A stretch of 64,000 nucleotides of DNA from Marisa cornuarietis (Eukaryota; Mollusca; Gastropoda; Architaenioglossa; Ampullariidae): the NCBI GenBank assembly GCA_004794655.1, contig SMMW01000534.1:2962501-3026500 (forward strand), read 5' to 3'. The translations under genes were made by a program, and so were the position numbers. Shown here one piece after another: positions 1 to 12,423 of the stretch; position 1 is the stretch's first letter; each line of letters opens with the position of its first letter. The notes below the pieces were generated by a model. That model worked only from the letters and a program-made list of their open reading frames with translations. It was not told where the DNA came from and did not search any database.

Positions 1-1020
1 GGATCTCACACTTTTACTCCGGCACCATGCTTCCCATCACCCAACACCCCAGCCCTCCCACCCCCCTCCCCATCTCTGAAGCAAGTAAAGGGTAGGGTAG
101 CACCCACAAAAGACAAACGAAGAAAAAAGCCTGGGGGGGGGGATGGAAGCGCCAGAAAGAAAATATTGACGAGACTAATGAACTTCAGCTGTGAGAGTGT
201 GAGAGAGAAAGTGTGTGTGTGTGTGAGGGAGAGAGAGGGGGGGGAAGAGAGTGTGGGGTGGCAGCTTGATTTTCTCGAAAAGTTTCTCCCCCTACCCACC
301 GCCAGCCTTATACCCGTGTCTAGGAACTGGTGAGCTTTACTCACTTCTCCCCCCACTGAACCCCCCCTCTCTTCCCCCACAAGCCCCCTGGTCTGTTTAG
401 GTACTTGTGACGTCACTGGCCTCTCCAAGGCGTGGAATGTGCGGCGCTCACCTGGCTGGCGGGGCTGCACGTGCTGCGCGTGTCAGCTGACTAGACGTGA
501 TGTCAGGAGCAACCTGACGTGCTGGGTGCGTGCGCCTGCTGCAGACTTCCTCCCTCCGCCGGTAACTGGCGGTACAGTTCGCGGGTGTAGTAGGGTTTGT
601 AGGCGCGCCCGCATGTGTGTGATTTTGTGTGCATGTGTGTGTGTGTGTGTGTGTGTGTGTGGCGATATATATATATATATACAATATGTGTATAAGAGGA
701 AGCGAGAAGGTATCTGTGCTTGTATTTGTGTGTGAGAGGAGAACGACGAAACCCTAAAACATTTGCATGCTTGTGTCTGTGAATTAAAAATCTCGCAGGA
801 GGTGTGTGTGTGAGAGAGAGAGAGAGAGAAAGAAAGATAAAAAGAATACGTGAAAGAGAGGCAACGAGAAAGCATTAATTTTGTGTGTTTGTGTGAAGGG
901 AGAGAGAAAAAATCGTAAGCATTTGCATGCGTGTGTATGTGTGTGAGAGAGAGAAGGAGAAAAAAAAAGAAAAATCATGCACGGAGGAGAGAGAAGGGGA
1001 GTGAAGAAGAAAGAAGAATT
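1..1020. other. Microsatellite-dense non-coding block
   Basis: The block holds interspersed GT, GA and AT runs: GT/GA near 200-250, a GT-AT compound at 633-681, GA runs near 811-835 and 940-960, and a purine-rich end up to about 1020. The ORFs across it encode only SLSHTHT- or CVCVCV-type low-complexity peptides. I see no gene. Confidence 0.7.
633..681. repeat. Compound (GT)n-(AT)n microsatellite
   Basis: About 14 GT units are followed, after a short GCG interruption, by about 8 AT units. This is a simple sequence repeat with no coding signal. Confidence 0.9.
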
Positions 1021-1073
1021 GAATTTTATTCAGGGTTAGCTTCGAGAAAGAAGACCATACTGTGAGACTATTA

Positions 1074-1523
1074 CCGTAAATTTCGGTCTACTGTGCACAC
1101 CTGTCATAAGCCGCAGCCACTTAATTATTAAAATATCTCTACTTTTTTCATAAATAATCCGCACTGGTTTATAAGCCGCAAATATACACAGCATGCAAGC
1201 TGCATCTTCCGAATGGATACCTGCGCATTACAAATGGACATCATCATCATCATCATCATCGTAGGCATCTTGTCTCGTTTTCGGCATGATGAGGGTGTGT
1301 GCTTCAGCAACCGATCTGAATTCCTCAATTGTATGCGACTTTGATTTAAAAATGTGAACAATTAACACTGTAAGAAATGAACAGTTAACACTTTAACATG
1401 GACCTCACCGAAAAATTAATAGGAATCTAAAAAATCCGGAAAAATCCGCAAACAAGCCTCAACCCTGTGCCACAGGGTTTAAAATTGGGCAAAAAGTCTG
1501 GGCTTATAGTCGGAAATGTACGG
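1074..1523. mobile_element. Non-autonomous inverted-repeat element (MITE) with TA target duplication
   Basis: The left end reads CCGTAAATTTCGGTCTA and the right end, reverse-complemented, reads CCGTACATTTCCGACTA (13 of 17 identical). Both ends are flanked by TA (1072-1073 and 1524-1525), as expected for elements that duplicate TA. Just inside the ends are related 'ataagccgca' / 'gggcttata' segments, and a (CAT)n run lies at about 1240-1260. There is no transposase ORF in the 450 bp, so this is a MITE. I infer a TA-duplicating superfamily and do not assign it further. Confidence 0.65.
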
Positions 1524-1525
1524 TA

Positions 1526-3299
1526 ATTACGAGTCATTAAACATCGTGGAGCTACATCATTACACACCTGGTGAGTATAATCACTTAGGTACTAATCTAT
1601 CGACCGAAAAAATATCGCAGAGAGAAAGCTCGTTCATATTCAGCTCCATGAACAACTGGTAAATCCTTTTCGCCCGTAATGACTCCCACAGAGAGAGAGA
1701 GAAATGGATGGACAGGTGAGTTTGTTTTTTAACGGTCCAGTCGACCGATGAAGGCCTCAAGGTAAGTGGTATAGTGTCGTGTCCTAGCCTTATAGGCGTG
1801 TTTACTTATTACTATGTTTAAGCATGGCCACTTTGAGTTTCTTAATTCTACGATTTGAGCAAAAAATATTCTTTAAAAAGAGTGAGAATGAGAAAGGGGG
1901 CAAGAGAGAGAGAGAGAGAAAAAAAAAACATACCGAGCATGTGAACGTGTGATATTTCTGTGAGTTTTAGCGACTCACTCCGTCCAATAATTTTCAAAGC
2001 ATTACAAGTGGCTCTGTAATGAGCGAGGGAGAACATTTTAAAAAAAAGAAACACGGAGGAAGGCGGCGCTACCGGCGAAACGTTTTTCCTTGTGTCTTTT
2101 TCCTCCGGCGTCTCATTTTCCGGCGGCCTCTTGACTCACCAAAGATTGCTTCAATTTTCCTCAGCAGTTACTTCCGCCTTCAGTATTTTTTTTCTGGCCT
2201 TTTTTTTCCTTTCTCCCCCACCCCTACCCCACACTTCACCCACCCACCCCGCCCCCGCCGCCCGCCCCACCCTCTTTTTAAATAAAGGCTTTCCGCGATA
2301 GCGCTGCGGTGAGTGACGGAGTCTTGAAGGTTGTGCGTTGTCTCTGGAAGCGGATTCCCTTTCTTCCTCGGGAATCATCTTTCGTATCATCGCATCATTC
2401 GCATCGTCATGGTCGTCGTTCAATGTTAGATGATGGCACTTTACCCTACATGGCCACAGCTTTCTCAGTAGTTTATAACCTTTATGTGTGAGTGCGTGAA
2501 TGTCTGTGTTTGTGTGTGTGGGCGTGTGAATGGCCCTCTAAGCAGTTTGAAGGAGGCCATCTTTGTCATGCGCAGTAAACAGGTCTCAGTGCGCATGCAC
2601 TCCACATCGGTCGTCCTTGAAGTGCGCAAGTCTTTTGTTCTACATCCGGTAAGAAATCTAAGCCAACGTTTGTGCTGATGTTTTTCTCAACCATTGAGAC
2701 CAGAGTTTACTGAGTTCTTCAAACAAACACTAAGAACCAATCAACAAGCACTACGTGTAGCTTATCTTCAAGTCAGGTACGACTAGTTAAATGTCTACAG
2801 TGTTTGATGCCTAAGTTGAGGAGGTGGTTCAATAAGTGTGAGCTTTAGAGCGTGGGTGCATGTGTGTGTGTGTGTGCGCGTGGGTGCATGTGTGTGTGTG
2901 TGTGTCGGGAAGGGGGGGGCATTGTGGGCGGTGCAGCGCTATACCAGATTAACAACATTGGGTTTTGTTTTCAGGTGGAGAGAAAAACGGATTTAAAGAG
3001 GTGGAGGGGATACAAAAAGGGGGGGGGGGCTTCAAGCACGTGCTTCGCGAGGAATGACGTCGCAAGCTCAGCCTTGACCTGGATTTACCTGTCACCTTCA
3101 CCCTCGAGTTCCTGACCCACAGCCTTTCAGTCGTCAACTAAAGATTTTCTCTCTTTTCGCAAAGTACACCTTTTTTGTTATAATTTTCTTTCTTTCACAT
3201 CCTCACTTGCGTCAGTCAGGAGCGCAAAATGCTTCATCATTCAGCCTCTCTCTCTTTCACACACACACACACACACATCCTTGACTGGTACAGTTGACG
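1526..3299. other. Non-coding stretch, no gene seen
   Basis: The stretch contains a T/C-rich patch (2070-2290), poly-purine runs (1690-1925), and GT microsatellites at about 2500-2525 and 2860-2905. Its ORFs are short and of low complexity. Confidence 0.6.
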
Positions 3300-4515
3300 A
3301 GGGGCTATATGCTGCTTTCTCAGTACTAGTCGTGGGTAGAAACAACTGGATACACGCAGCAGTGGACGAGACTCACCATAGGCCTGTCCTGAGTGGTGGT
3401 CAGCAGGTCTTGTACGGGACGACCAGTCCACTCCTTCACATTTGCAAAATTCTTCCTCTGTCCACCTTGATGACGACAAAGCAAGGTACCCTGGAGGTTG
3501 GACTTGTAGTGTCATGACGGCTCATACAGCCGAACCAGACAAGTTTGCTCTGTTTCACGGCTGCTTCACGAGAGACTGTACTTGGTTTTGCGTTTCCTGT
3601 ACGAGGTTCAGAGCACCCTTCTTAGTCACGTGGTCTACAAGGTCTGGATTCTCTTGTCCAAGTCGTCAAGCGAAATCTACGTCTCTCATCTGTACAACAA
3701 GATGGTAACTACGAAGGACTCGTATATCACTGCACATGTACAGTCCGTACTGGGTGCAAACCTGATGGTTCTGATACTGTTCAGTGTAGCCATTGCTGAT
3801 GGTTCAGATACTGTTCACTGTAGTCAATGCTCTTGTCGCTGCTGCGCTCCTGATGTGCCGTGCAGCTACCATTTTTGAAAAGGATGGCTCCCATAATTAA
3901 AGCTGCTCACCTTCTCGAGCTGTAGTCCGTGCGTGTAAATCTCTGTTTTGCCATTGCTGTTGATAGCAACCATAACTGTCCTCTTCTCAGCGCTGGTCTC
4001 CATTCCATGTGCATTCTCCCAGTTTATTAGTTTGTTGTCAAGATCGTGCAGCTCGCTGTTGGTGTCTACCATCAGATTGATGTCGTCTGCAAGGTGTATG
4101 CTGCGTATGGACTATCAACTGATAGAAATGAAGGCGTGGTGGTCGTTGTGTTTCTCACATGATGTTCTCCAAAAAGGTGTGGAACAGTGTAGGCGGCAGG
4201 GACCACCTTGACGGACACCCCATGCTGTGAAATAGAAATTTCCTTTTTGGTTTCTAGTAGCACTGCTCTCAGGGCCCTTGTACACCGCTTCCATGGTTTG
4301 AATGAATCCCTCTCCAAAGCTGAATTTTTCCATCACATTCCACTTTCTGTCAAAGGCTTTCCTTAAAGTCAGTGAAATTGTGGAAGAGACCTCGCTGGTG
4401 TTGTCGATGTTCAACTGTGCTTCTTCCTGGTCTGAAGCCAGAATGTTCTTCTCTTAGCAGCTCCTTAGCGGTGCCATTGATGTGATTCTTAATTACTTTC
4501 ATCATAACTTTGGCC
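3300..4515 (-). mobile_element. Degenerate non-LTR retrotransposon ORF2 (reverse transcriptase 3' half)
   Basis: Read on the minus strand in shifting frames, this is the 3' half of a LINE ORF2. In order it shows a segment with SGFRPGRST (about 4446-4412), then AFDRKWNVMEKFSFGEGFIQ and VYKGPESS, GVRQGGP, the catalytic-site motif LADDINLM (about 4093-4070, the F/YADD box with a variant first residue), LDNKLINWENAHGM, SSFNYG, ILLYR, LRRVL, and finally VKEWTGRPVQDLLTTTQDRP before a stop near 3313. These are hallmark blocks of a LINE reverse transcriptase and its C-terminal tail. Several frameshifts and stops break the frame, and the endonuclease and N-terminal RT are absent, so it is a 5'-truncated dead copy. 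It ends beside a (GT)n/(GA)n tail at 3240-3285. The clade is uncertain; an I/Nimb-like element is my guess. Confidence 0.9.
3764..3831. repeat. 34-bp tandem duplication inside the LINE relic
   Basis: Two adjacent 34-bp copies (3764-3797 and 3798-3831), both starting GATGGTTC, differ at only a few positions. They lie within the decayed reverse transcriptase and add extra, out-of-register residues there. The duplication must postdate loss of function. Confidence 0.8.
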
Positions 4516-6672
4516 GGGTGAATATTATTTTGTAATTGTATGACGTTTCATTTTTTTTTTTGGAAGCAGTATGACTGGTGATTATCTTTATTCTCTGGGC
4601 AATTTTTTTCTGGGCGCTCCCAGAATCTTTGGCACCGAGCAGTGAGGTAATAGTTTATAATGTTTATAAAAGTTAATTTTAATTAATGAACATAATAAGT
4701 AACATTTTTCGTTTCTGTTAATTTTTTATTGATTAAAAAAATCTTTACAGCTCTCTTCTGTCTTCAAGTACAGAGATGAAGACCTCGTCAGTGAAGGGAC
4801 GTAAGTATCCGAACTATGAGGCAAGTAATGAATCTGTTCGCTTCGGTAAAGACATGTAATGATCATAAAAGTGGAAGCCCTTTGAAGACCTCCTGACAGT
4901 CACATTTTTTGGGTAGCTTTCATGAAACTCGTGATTTTAAAAACACATTCCATGAGAAAGTTCGAGAATGTTCTTGAAGGTTGTGCTTAATCACACAAAG
5001 TAATTTGATTGGTAACTTCCTGTTGTACACTACACAAGCGGCAAGCACGCCGAAGACTCTTGGTATCTTGGTTTCTTGGTATCGCTGGAGGAAGGAAGGA
5101 AAAAGAGATGAAGCTAATTTGCTTATGTTCGCCCTCACTGCCTGACCAAGACGATCCGGTGGGTCGCTAGGTGTGCTGACACAGTCACGTGACCAGGGAC
5201 CTGCCTCGGGAGCCCTTCTCTTAATAAAGTTGGTCATTTGTCATTGGCCTCCTCATCCTGTCTGCAGCATCACACGCCGCCAGGCTGGGCTCCGGTCCGA
5301 GTAATCCGTTGGCAAGCTCGCCGAGTCCAGGTGAGGCGCCTGGTTATCATCCAGGTCACCAGTCTGTTTATCATGCAGAGTCAGAGGTCGAGCCATCAGC
5401 CGGGTCAGAGGTCTGTTTATTTTGACCTCGTGGCCTCGCAGGAGAGAAAACACAGTTGCTGTCTTTCGCTGTCATTGCACAATTTAACAGCTCAATTCAT
5501 AAATTTAAATGTTTTATAAAAAAAAAATAATAGCAATGGATGGTTTTGGTTATCTACAAGTTAAGCTCTAACATTACCTCTCCGCTAACGACTTCTATTG
5601 GCGATGAATTGAGCGAAGTGAATATTTTACCTGCACGAAGATCGAACATAGAGCAGAAAAAGACAAACAAAGAAAACAAGAAGAAAAAAACAGAGGAAAC
5701 AAGGCAATGATCAGGAAACAATGAAGAAGGAAGATGGGGATGGAGGGAGAGACGCCTGGAGAGGAGAGGAGGGCACCAGGTAATGAAGGCAGCGGCAGAC
5801 AAGGGTTGATGTGCGGAGCCTGTAGCACGTGCCGCCAGATGGCGCAGCTCGCTCGTGCGCACGTGCTCTTGTCAGACCTCCAGAATCACGTGACACAGCT
5901 GCCGGCGCCGACCTGGGAGGAGGGAGGCTTGCTGCTCGGAACTGATCGCTGTGCTGTGTGTGTGTGTGTGTGTGAGAGAGAGATGGAGAAAGAAAGTGAT
6001 ACGAATGAAGTACAAATATGTATGTGCCAGAGAGATTGTAGAATGAGGATAGAGAAGATGATAGTGTAGAGAGAAAGTGAGAGAGAGAGAGTGAGAAATA
6101 GCAGCATCTAGAGCTGAAACACTTTAAAGGGTTTACGATCATTAACTCTAATTATCTGAACTCAAATTGATAATAGAATGAGCGTATTCACACCATTTTC
6201 CAAATTATCAAATGCACGCACGAAAAATGCTGAGCTGTCTTGAATATGTCCGCAACTCGTGGCTGAAATTTTACAAAATTTACATTTTGCATCCCGCACT
6301 TCTGTCTTTAATTTGCTCTCACCTCTGTCGAAGAAGGTGTGAGCCATCTCACCTCGCGATGACTCTCGCAGACCCCCACACCATCCCACTTTTTTTTTTA
6401 CCGGAGGAAGAATGTTGGGGGTGGGGGGATTCAAGAGAACGGAGAATGATGGTGGGGGAGACAGTGGGGGGCAAGGGCATGAGCGAGAAAGCAGATGGTC
6501 TCGCGGCGCTCCTGGAGATACAGGTGAACAGCAGGAACAAAGGTTACAGAAGAAGAGACGAATGAGAGATAAACGCTAAAAAAAAAAAATGGAAAAGGGC
6601 AACGGGGTTGCACTGGCAACTAAACCGAACGTGATTTACGTTAAAGTCCGACTCCGCCACTAAACGCCAACA
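4516..6672. other. Non-coding stretch, no gene seen
   Basis: An AT-rich part (4500-4760) is followed by GC-richer DNA. GT-GA microsatellite lies at about 5957-5985 and a G-rich patch at 6410-6480. Two TCACGTGA sites occur at 5185 and 5886. ORFs up to about 140 codons here are serine/histidine-rich complements of GA and GT runs, or have unremarkable composition. Confidence 0.55.
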
Positions 6673-7073
6673 GTAAGCTTTACGACACTAGACATTAGTG
6701 GTAAGTTTAATGACACTAAATATTAGTTGTAAGCTTTACTACAATAAAGGCTAGCAGTAAGCTTTACGACACTAAACATTCGTGGTAAAATTTACGACAC
6801 TAAACATTAGTGGTAAGAGTTACGACACTAAATATTAGTGGTAAGATTTACGTCTCTAAACATTCGTGGTAAAATTTACGACACTAAACATTAGTGGTAA
6901 GATTTACGACACTAAATATTAGTGGTAAGATTTACGTCTCTAAACATTAGTGGTAAGATTTACGACACTAAATATTAGTGGTAAGATGCACGACACTAAA
7001 CAGTGGTAAGTTTAATGACACTAAACATTCGTGGTAAGATTTACGACACTAAAAATTAGCGTAAGCGTTACGA
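6673..7073. repeat. 28-bp minisatellite, about 14-15 units
   Basis: Units follow the pattern GTAAGATTTACGACACTAAA plus eight more bases ending GTG. Most are exactly 28 bp; one internal unit is shortened near 6985-7010. Variants (ACGACACT or ACGTCTCT; CATTCGTG, CATTAGTG or TATTAGTG) recur with an approximate three-unit period in the middle, indicating higher-order duplication. The period is not a multiple of three and no ORF is implied. Confidence 0.95.
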
Positions 7074-7579
7074 GCGCAATCCGGGCAAAGGTTGTTCCAC
7101 GATGAGAAACGTTTTTTTCTTGTCCAGAAAACATCTCCAAGTGTAATGGGAGGATGAGAAGAAAGGCCCCTGTGTGCTGGTCAGTCGGGTGGCCAAATCA
7201 AGTTGGCCCCGAAAATAAATCTTTCTTTGTATTCTCGGTTGCAGGGGCTCGTTCATAAGGACAGCCCTTCAGGAGAAGACAGGGGCTGCTATACAAGAAC
7301 CTGCGCAGTCTCTGCCGAGCTGCTTTGTTAGGCAGCTGATCGGATATCCTCTCTTCCTACAGGGGTTACAGTAGGTACTTTTCTTGACCTATCCCATACG
7401 TGGAATTTACGTGGAACTTCCGTGAACTGTGCTATACACTAAGATTTCTACACCACGAGAACTTAATGTAGAGAAATGGCGGCAGTCTTACTGGAGCTGT
7501 GTGCTCGGCGCTTCTCACTCTCAGTCGCAATATGCTTACAACAAATCCTACATCGCACACTACCAGCAAAATAGGAGGT

Positions 7580-7670
<91 letters not shown>

Positions 7671-9248
7671 CATACACGGTGGTAGAATCACAACATTTGC
7701 TGCTTTCAGTGTTAAACGACAAAACAACACTTAACAAGAAACAAAACTCATCCAAAAATTTCTCACCCCGTTATCGCAATCACAAAAAATGATGAAGTGT
7801 TCAGAAAAAGATAAACTTTATAATCATATCAATCACATTGTCAAAAACAAAAACCCTGCGTCTTTTTTATGACTGCCTTTGTTTTGTAGAAGTGTTTCTT
7901 TTTCATTTCTTTAAGAAAGGCTGGGTGTAAATAAAAACATAAATTTTGCTTATTCTGTTACCCTTCATAGAAGAGGATTTGTCACCTCTCTCTCTCTCGG
8001 CTCCTCTATTTTTTTGTACTTTGTGAAGAATCACATCTCAAGCATTGGGCCGGGGTGGTGGGGGAGAAGATATTCTTGGTGTGTCTGGTTCCAGAAATTT
8101 TTTTAATATATCTACGCATTTCAGACGACACTGTACTACAGTAAAATAATTGTACATGTAAAGACATGACAGCCCGGTGAATCCCTGTATTAGCCCCTTG
8201 TGTGAGCTGCACCTGCTGGGTGAACACAAGCCTGCAAACATCGTCCGTCCAGCGAACCCCTCGGGTGCTCAGTGAGACCAGAACGAGGCGCCTGGGTCCT
8301 GAAGCTCCCACCGCGGTGCCTGGGTGTCTGCGACTGAAGCCTGGGTCTGCGCATGACAATGGAGTGCTGTAGGAGGAGTATTTAGAACCTGTGTCAGCAG
8401 CAGTAGTGGGAGGAAGGGTCTCCACTATCCAATGTCGGGTATTTCTCTGGCACCGCTGTGAAGCAATTGGTGGACAGTGGCAACATGAGGCAATGCTCGA
8501 GGAAACAAAGAAACCTCCCTCATTCTCCCCACCACTCCCCCCTTCTCTCTCTCTCTCAAAACAACTCTAGTGCCTGCGCACTGGCAGAGCTTATTTGCTA
8601 AAATTCACCGTGCAGGTGTAAGCAGACTGTACTATCTGTTAGGGTAATCAAGGAATATTAGCAGCAGATGTGAAAAGTTCGCCACGTGAACAATAAAACC
8701 AACAATATGCTTCAGTCGGGGAGGAAAGAAGTGCCATCTTTTCCCCTTTTCCTCGCCTTTCATATTCTCCAACTCCACGTAATGGCAACCGCGAGTAACT
8801 TTCGTTGTTCAGATGCATTTAATCTTCTGTTCCCCTATACAACTTATTCAAAATCAGCGTCAGGTTGAAAGAGAATCCGAGCCTGCTAGGGACTGGGCTC
8901 GGATAAAAATAACAAGAAAAACTAGGGGGAGACAAATTGTAACACGAGGGTCTCTTACAAGCTCCCTGTACCTCATATCTTCAACAACGTTTTTGCCCTC
9001 TCTCTCTCTTCGGCCCACTTCAATTTATTATGTATCGTCCCTTTTATGTCATAGGCGCGAAATGTTTGGAGAGACACAAGGATGAAAGCAACCAGAAGAT
9101 TTTTAAAAAATGATTGGATCAAGATGTCTTCTGCCAGACGCCGTGAGCTTAAAACACGTAATGGCCGAAGACGAAGAGGAAGTGAGTTTCCACATTTCCT
9201 GTCCTCAGTGCACAGAAGAGCCAAACTCTAAAGGGGAGGGAGCCTTCG
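7074..9248. other. Non-coding stretch with a long CA microsatellite
   Basis: Apart from the CA tract at 7580-7667, I see only a 139-codon minus-strand frame (8425-8006) of normal composition. It has no recognisable domain and no supporting splice or promoter evidence. Confidence 0.5.
7580..7667. repeat. (CA)n microsatellite, about 44 units
   Basis: This is an uninterrupted CA run of about 88 bp, the longest pure dinucleotide tract in the window. Apparent Thr-His or Cys-Val ORFs over it are artefacts. Confidence 0.97.
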
Positions 9249-9521
9249 AGAAATTGGAAAAAGGAAGAGTGAGAGAGGGATGAATAAAAAGAGAAAGAGC
9301 GAAAGCTAGGGAGAGATGAAAGAAAAGGATTAGAGAGCGAGGGAGGGATGAGAAAGAGCGAGAGATACGATGGAAAGAAATAAAGATCGAGAGAGATATG
9401 AGACAGAACTAGAGAGGTGTGTGTGTGTGAGAGAGAGAGAGAGAGAAATGATACGAAAGAGAGATGAAAGAGCGGAGAGAAGAAATGTAGAGCGAAAGAG
9501 AAAGAGAGGAAGAGGCCAAGC
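9249..9521 (+). repeat. Purine-rich (GA) low-complexity tract
   Basis: About 270 bp are nearly all A and G on the plus strand, with only sparse pyrimidines and one short GT run at about 9417-9429. Such homopurine tracts can form triplex DNA; that is an inference. It is not coding. Confidence 0.8.
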
Positions 9522-10351
9522 GGAGCTGTGGTCTGATGGCTTGCAAATGGTTGCCACCAGATGTGGAGGTGGGCTGCAAGAGGCTCATCATAGGTGTGCA
9601 CACCCTTTGGCGGAGGAGTGGGTTGGGTAGGTAAGGGCTAGGTAGGAGGGGGTAGACAAGTCGGGGGGGGTAGGGCGCAGGGCATGACGCCAGGGTCTGT
9701 GTTAAGGAAATGGACAAGCCAGGCAACTCATTTCTCCTCTTCCCAGCGGAAGGAAGAAGAGCTGCTTTGTCAGCTTCCTTAACATCCTCTCCCTCTGTAA
9801 CCCTCTTTTCCATTTAAACAAAAAATCAACTTCCTGTTGCCACTTCCTCTCTGTCGATGTTCTAAATCTATTTGCTTCGCTCATCCTTCTAAACAATTCA
9901 CCTCCATCCTCCAAGGCTCCCCCCCCACACCTTATCACAAGCCTCCTACACAAGTCCGCAGTCTTCGAGACGGAGGCCCAAGCACACCACCGGCGACAGC
10001 TACACTGAAGGACGGCTACTGATGATTTAGGCTTTGCAGTCACGTGACATAGTTTCCTCAAAGGAAAAAAGACAAACGTGGTGCAGCGTGTGTTGTAGGC
10101 TACTTCACCTCTCACTTTCTGCAACTGTTTGCGTGCGTGTGTATGTGTGTGTGGGTGGGCGTGCAATAAAGGTGTGAAGTTTCTTAAATGATTTCTCTGA
10201 ACTATGATTCCCACACCTCGACAATCATAACCTGAAACAACGCCATTTGTATAATCATCAATAGAGTCCGCTCTCAGCAGACAAGTCCGGTTTCAAGTAT
10301 CACACACACTGCAGATGTAAAAGAAAAAGGCATACTAATGTACTAATGTAC

Positions 10352-10396
<45 letters not shown>

Positions 10397-10819
10397 CGTA
10401 CGTGTGTGTAGCGGTGTGTTTACTTCTGTGTGTGCGTGCACAGAATACGTTCTGCAAATCACAAGGTCAGCCCGCCTGTTCTCGCTCGTGCTGAGCACGT
10501 GGACGTAGGTCAGACCCACAGTTGCTGTGACACACCACGTCACCACAGGTCACCACATAACGAGACGCACTGTAACGCGATGAGGCGATGATGAGGCTAA
10601 CCAGCCTAACCACCTGACTGAACGTAGCACAACCACGTGACGGTACAACACAAACCCCGTGGCTTCATAAGTCACTGAAAGCGACAGCTTGTCGCGCAGC
10701 ATCACACCCCACACACCTCGCACAACAAATAATTAAAAACACAAGAACATGAAAAATTAAAAACACTAACAATGATGCACAAAACGCAATCATACAAGAG
10801 GCGGGAGAATTTATATTTT
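9522..10819. other. Non-coding stretch, no gene seen
   Basis: The stretch holds a 170-codon minus-strand frame (10214-9702) without recognisable domains, a GT microsatellite at 10355-10392, and a TCACGTGA site at 10040. Confidence 0.5.
10355..10392. repeat. (GT)n microsatellite
   Basis: This is a GT run of about 19 units with GCGTGC borders. Confidence 0.95.
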
Positions 10820-10953
10820 ACGCCGAGCCATCAACAGCCAGCCCTGTAAGGAGATGCCATAACAGAAAAAAACAACATGTCCGAGACGAGATCTGAACCC
10901 AGGACCCTCGCTGTCTTAGTGACGGGCGCTAACCATTGCGCCACCGGACCGCC
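10820..10953 (-). mobile_element. tRNA-derived SINE, type A
   Basis: On the minus strand the head reads GGCGCAATGGTTAGCGCC (A-box region), followed about 35 bp later by GGGTTCAGATCTCG (B-box region), then the shared core CTCGGACATG and a tail with CAGGGCTGG and GGCTCGGCG. The same order recurs in the other type A copies of this window. It resembles a tRNA gene at the head only and is not a functional tRNA. Confidence 0.85.
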
Positions 10954-11587
10954 ACACGTAATGAGGCAAACCATCTCACTGAGCGACGCAAATTATTTAA
11001 TTCCACAGATTAGTGGCACTAGCAATTTAGTTAATTACTACTTCAGCTGACAGCTGCAAAGTTTTGTTAGCATGCAGTTAGCGGCACTGTGCAACCTCAG
11101 GTCACTTTTACGTGCAGACTCACCTTTGTCGTCTGCTTGACAAACTGATTACCAGGAGCCACTAGGTCTAGTCCTCTTTAGTGATCCCCTCTCCTCTTCC
11201 GCCCCCCAACCCCCCCCCCAGCCGCCCGCACTTCTCCCCATCAACCATCGACACCCCCTCCCTCTCAACCGTTTCGCCCGTGGAGGCAACCGTCGACACG
11301 CGATCACTTTCGCACGCGCCTCGTCAGCTTCAAAGGTACCGCCACACAGCTGCACCTACTTCCGCCTGTCGCCTCATCCCCTACCTCAACCAACCCCCTC
11401 TTCACTCCCCTGGTTTGTTTGCGAAGTACATCACTGACGTACGTTCCGCTTTAATGCGCATGCGCAAAGTCCAGGCCGACACGCGAGAGAGAAAAACTAC
11501 AGCTGGATGCTGGGCAAGGTTGTCTTATTCTGTGGCACCTGACATGCCAGTGTAAAGTCACATGCTAGAGTCGTACTGGACGTTTCC

Positions 11588-11735
11588 ACTTTACACTAAT
11601 TTAATCTTTACACAATTTGTATAACGAGTTTTTTACTTTACACTTTTTCGTTCAGCTGTTTACACCTATTTAACCTTTACACTTGATCCTATATCTACTT
11701 TAAACTTATTTAACTTTTATACTTTTGCGTATGGC
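11588..11735. repeat. Degenerate tandem repeat, about three units
   Basis: Motifs of the form CTTTACACTAATTTAA recur about every 50-60 bp (TTTACACTAATTTAATC, TTTACACCTATTTAACC, TTTAAACTTATTTAAC). It is a weak, diverged minisatellite. Confidence 0.6.
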
Positions 11736-12423
11736 TACAAGCGAGCCTTGCTGTGAAAACTTCTCATTGTGTATATCTTAACTTTTGTCTTTTGCAAACG
11801 CTGTACCCAATGTTACTTGCAAAGAAAACATTACCTGTAGGAGTCCAGGTGGACAGAATTTATGTCTACACCTGTTGTTAGGGATGGGGGGAGAGAGTTA
11901 CAGAAGTCTGGCTTTGCTTATTGTCAGGCCAGAGCAGGACACGTTGCAAAGCAACCAGTCAAAATAGTTTTCAACTGTGCAAGTACTGGCATGGCAACCC
12001 ACGGTCCCTGAAATCGGCGGCCGATAAACTCGTTTCTCTTATTCACGATGATTGTCCTCCCTCATGACCCACAGACTGTTCCCTTCCTGCCATCGCCTTC
12101 CTCCCTCATATTTTCTGGCAGTTGCCTGGAGTAAGGTTCTTCTTCACCCTCGTCAACCTTCGTCCCAGAATTGCACTGTGTGTCATCGATACCATATCGC
12201 TCACCTCCTGCCCTCCATCCCACTTCTCCACCCAAGCTGTCTTTGATTCCTTCTTCATCCCCTTAGTCCTTCCCTTGTGTACAAACACGAAGGGTCGGGT
12301 GTTCAGACCTCAAAAGCCGCTCTCTGTTTCAAAATAATTTCACGTGTATCCATACACCTTCTGTGATATTTGTGATTGAGCCTAAGTTTGCAGACTAGGC
12401 ATATATCAAAAAAAAGAAATGTA

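Noticed and set aside
7429..7792. Overlapping ~100-codon ORFs with poly-Thr-His or poly-Cys-Val
   Set aside because: Translation of the CA microsatellite at 7580-7667.
8006..8425. 139-codon minus-strand ORF
   Set aside because: Not repetitive, but no recognisable domain, no splice or promoter support, and no sign of conservation that can be judged here.
9702..10214. 170-codon minus-strand ORF
   Set aside because: No domain recognised. About one ORF of this length is expected by chance in 64 kb over six frames, and part of it reads GT-repeat complement (HTHTH).
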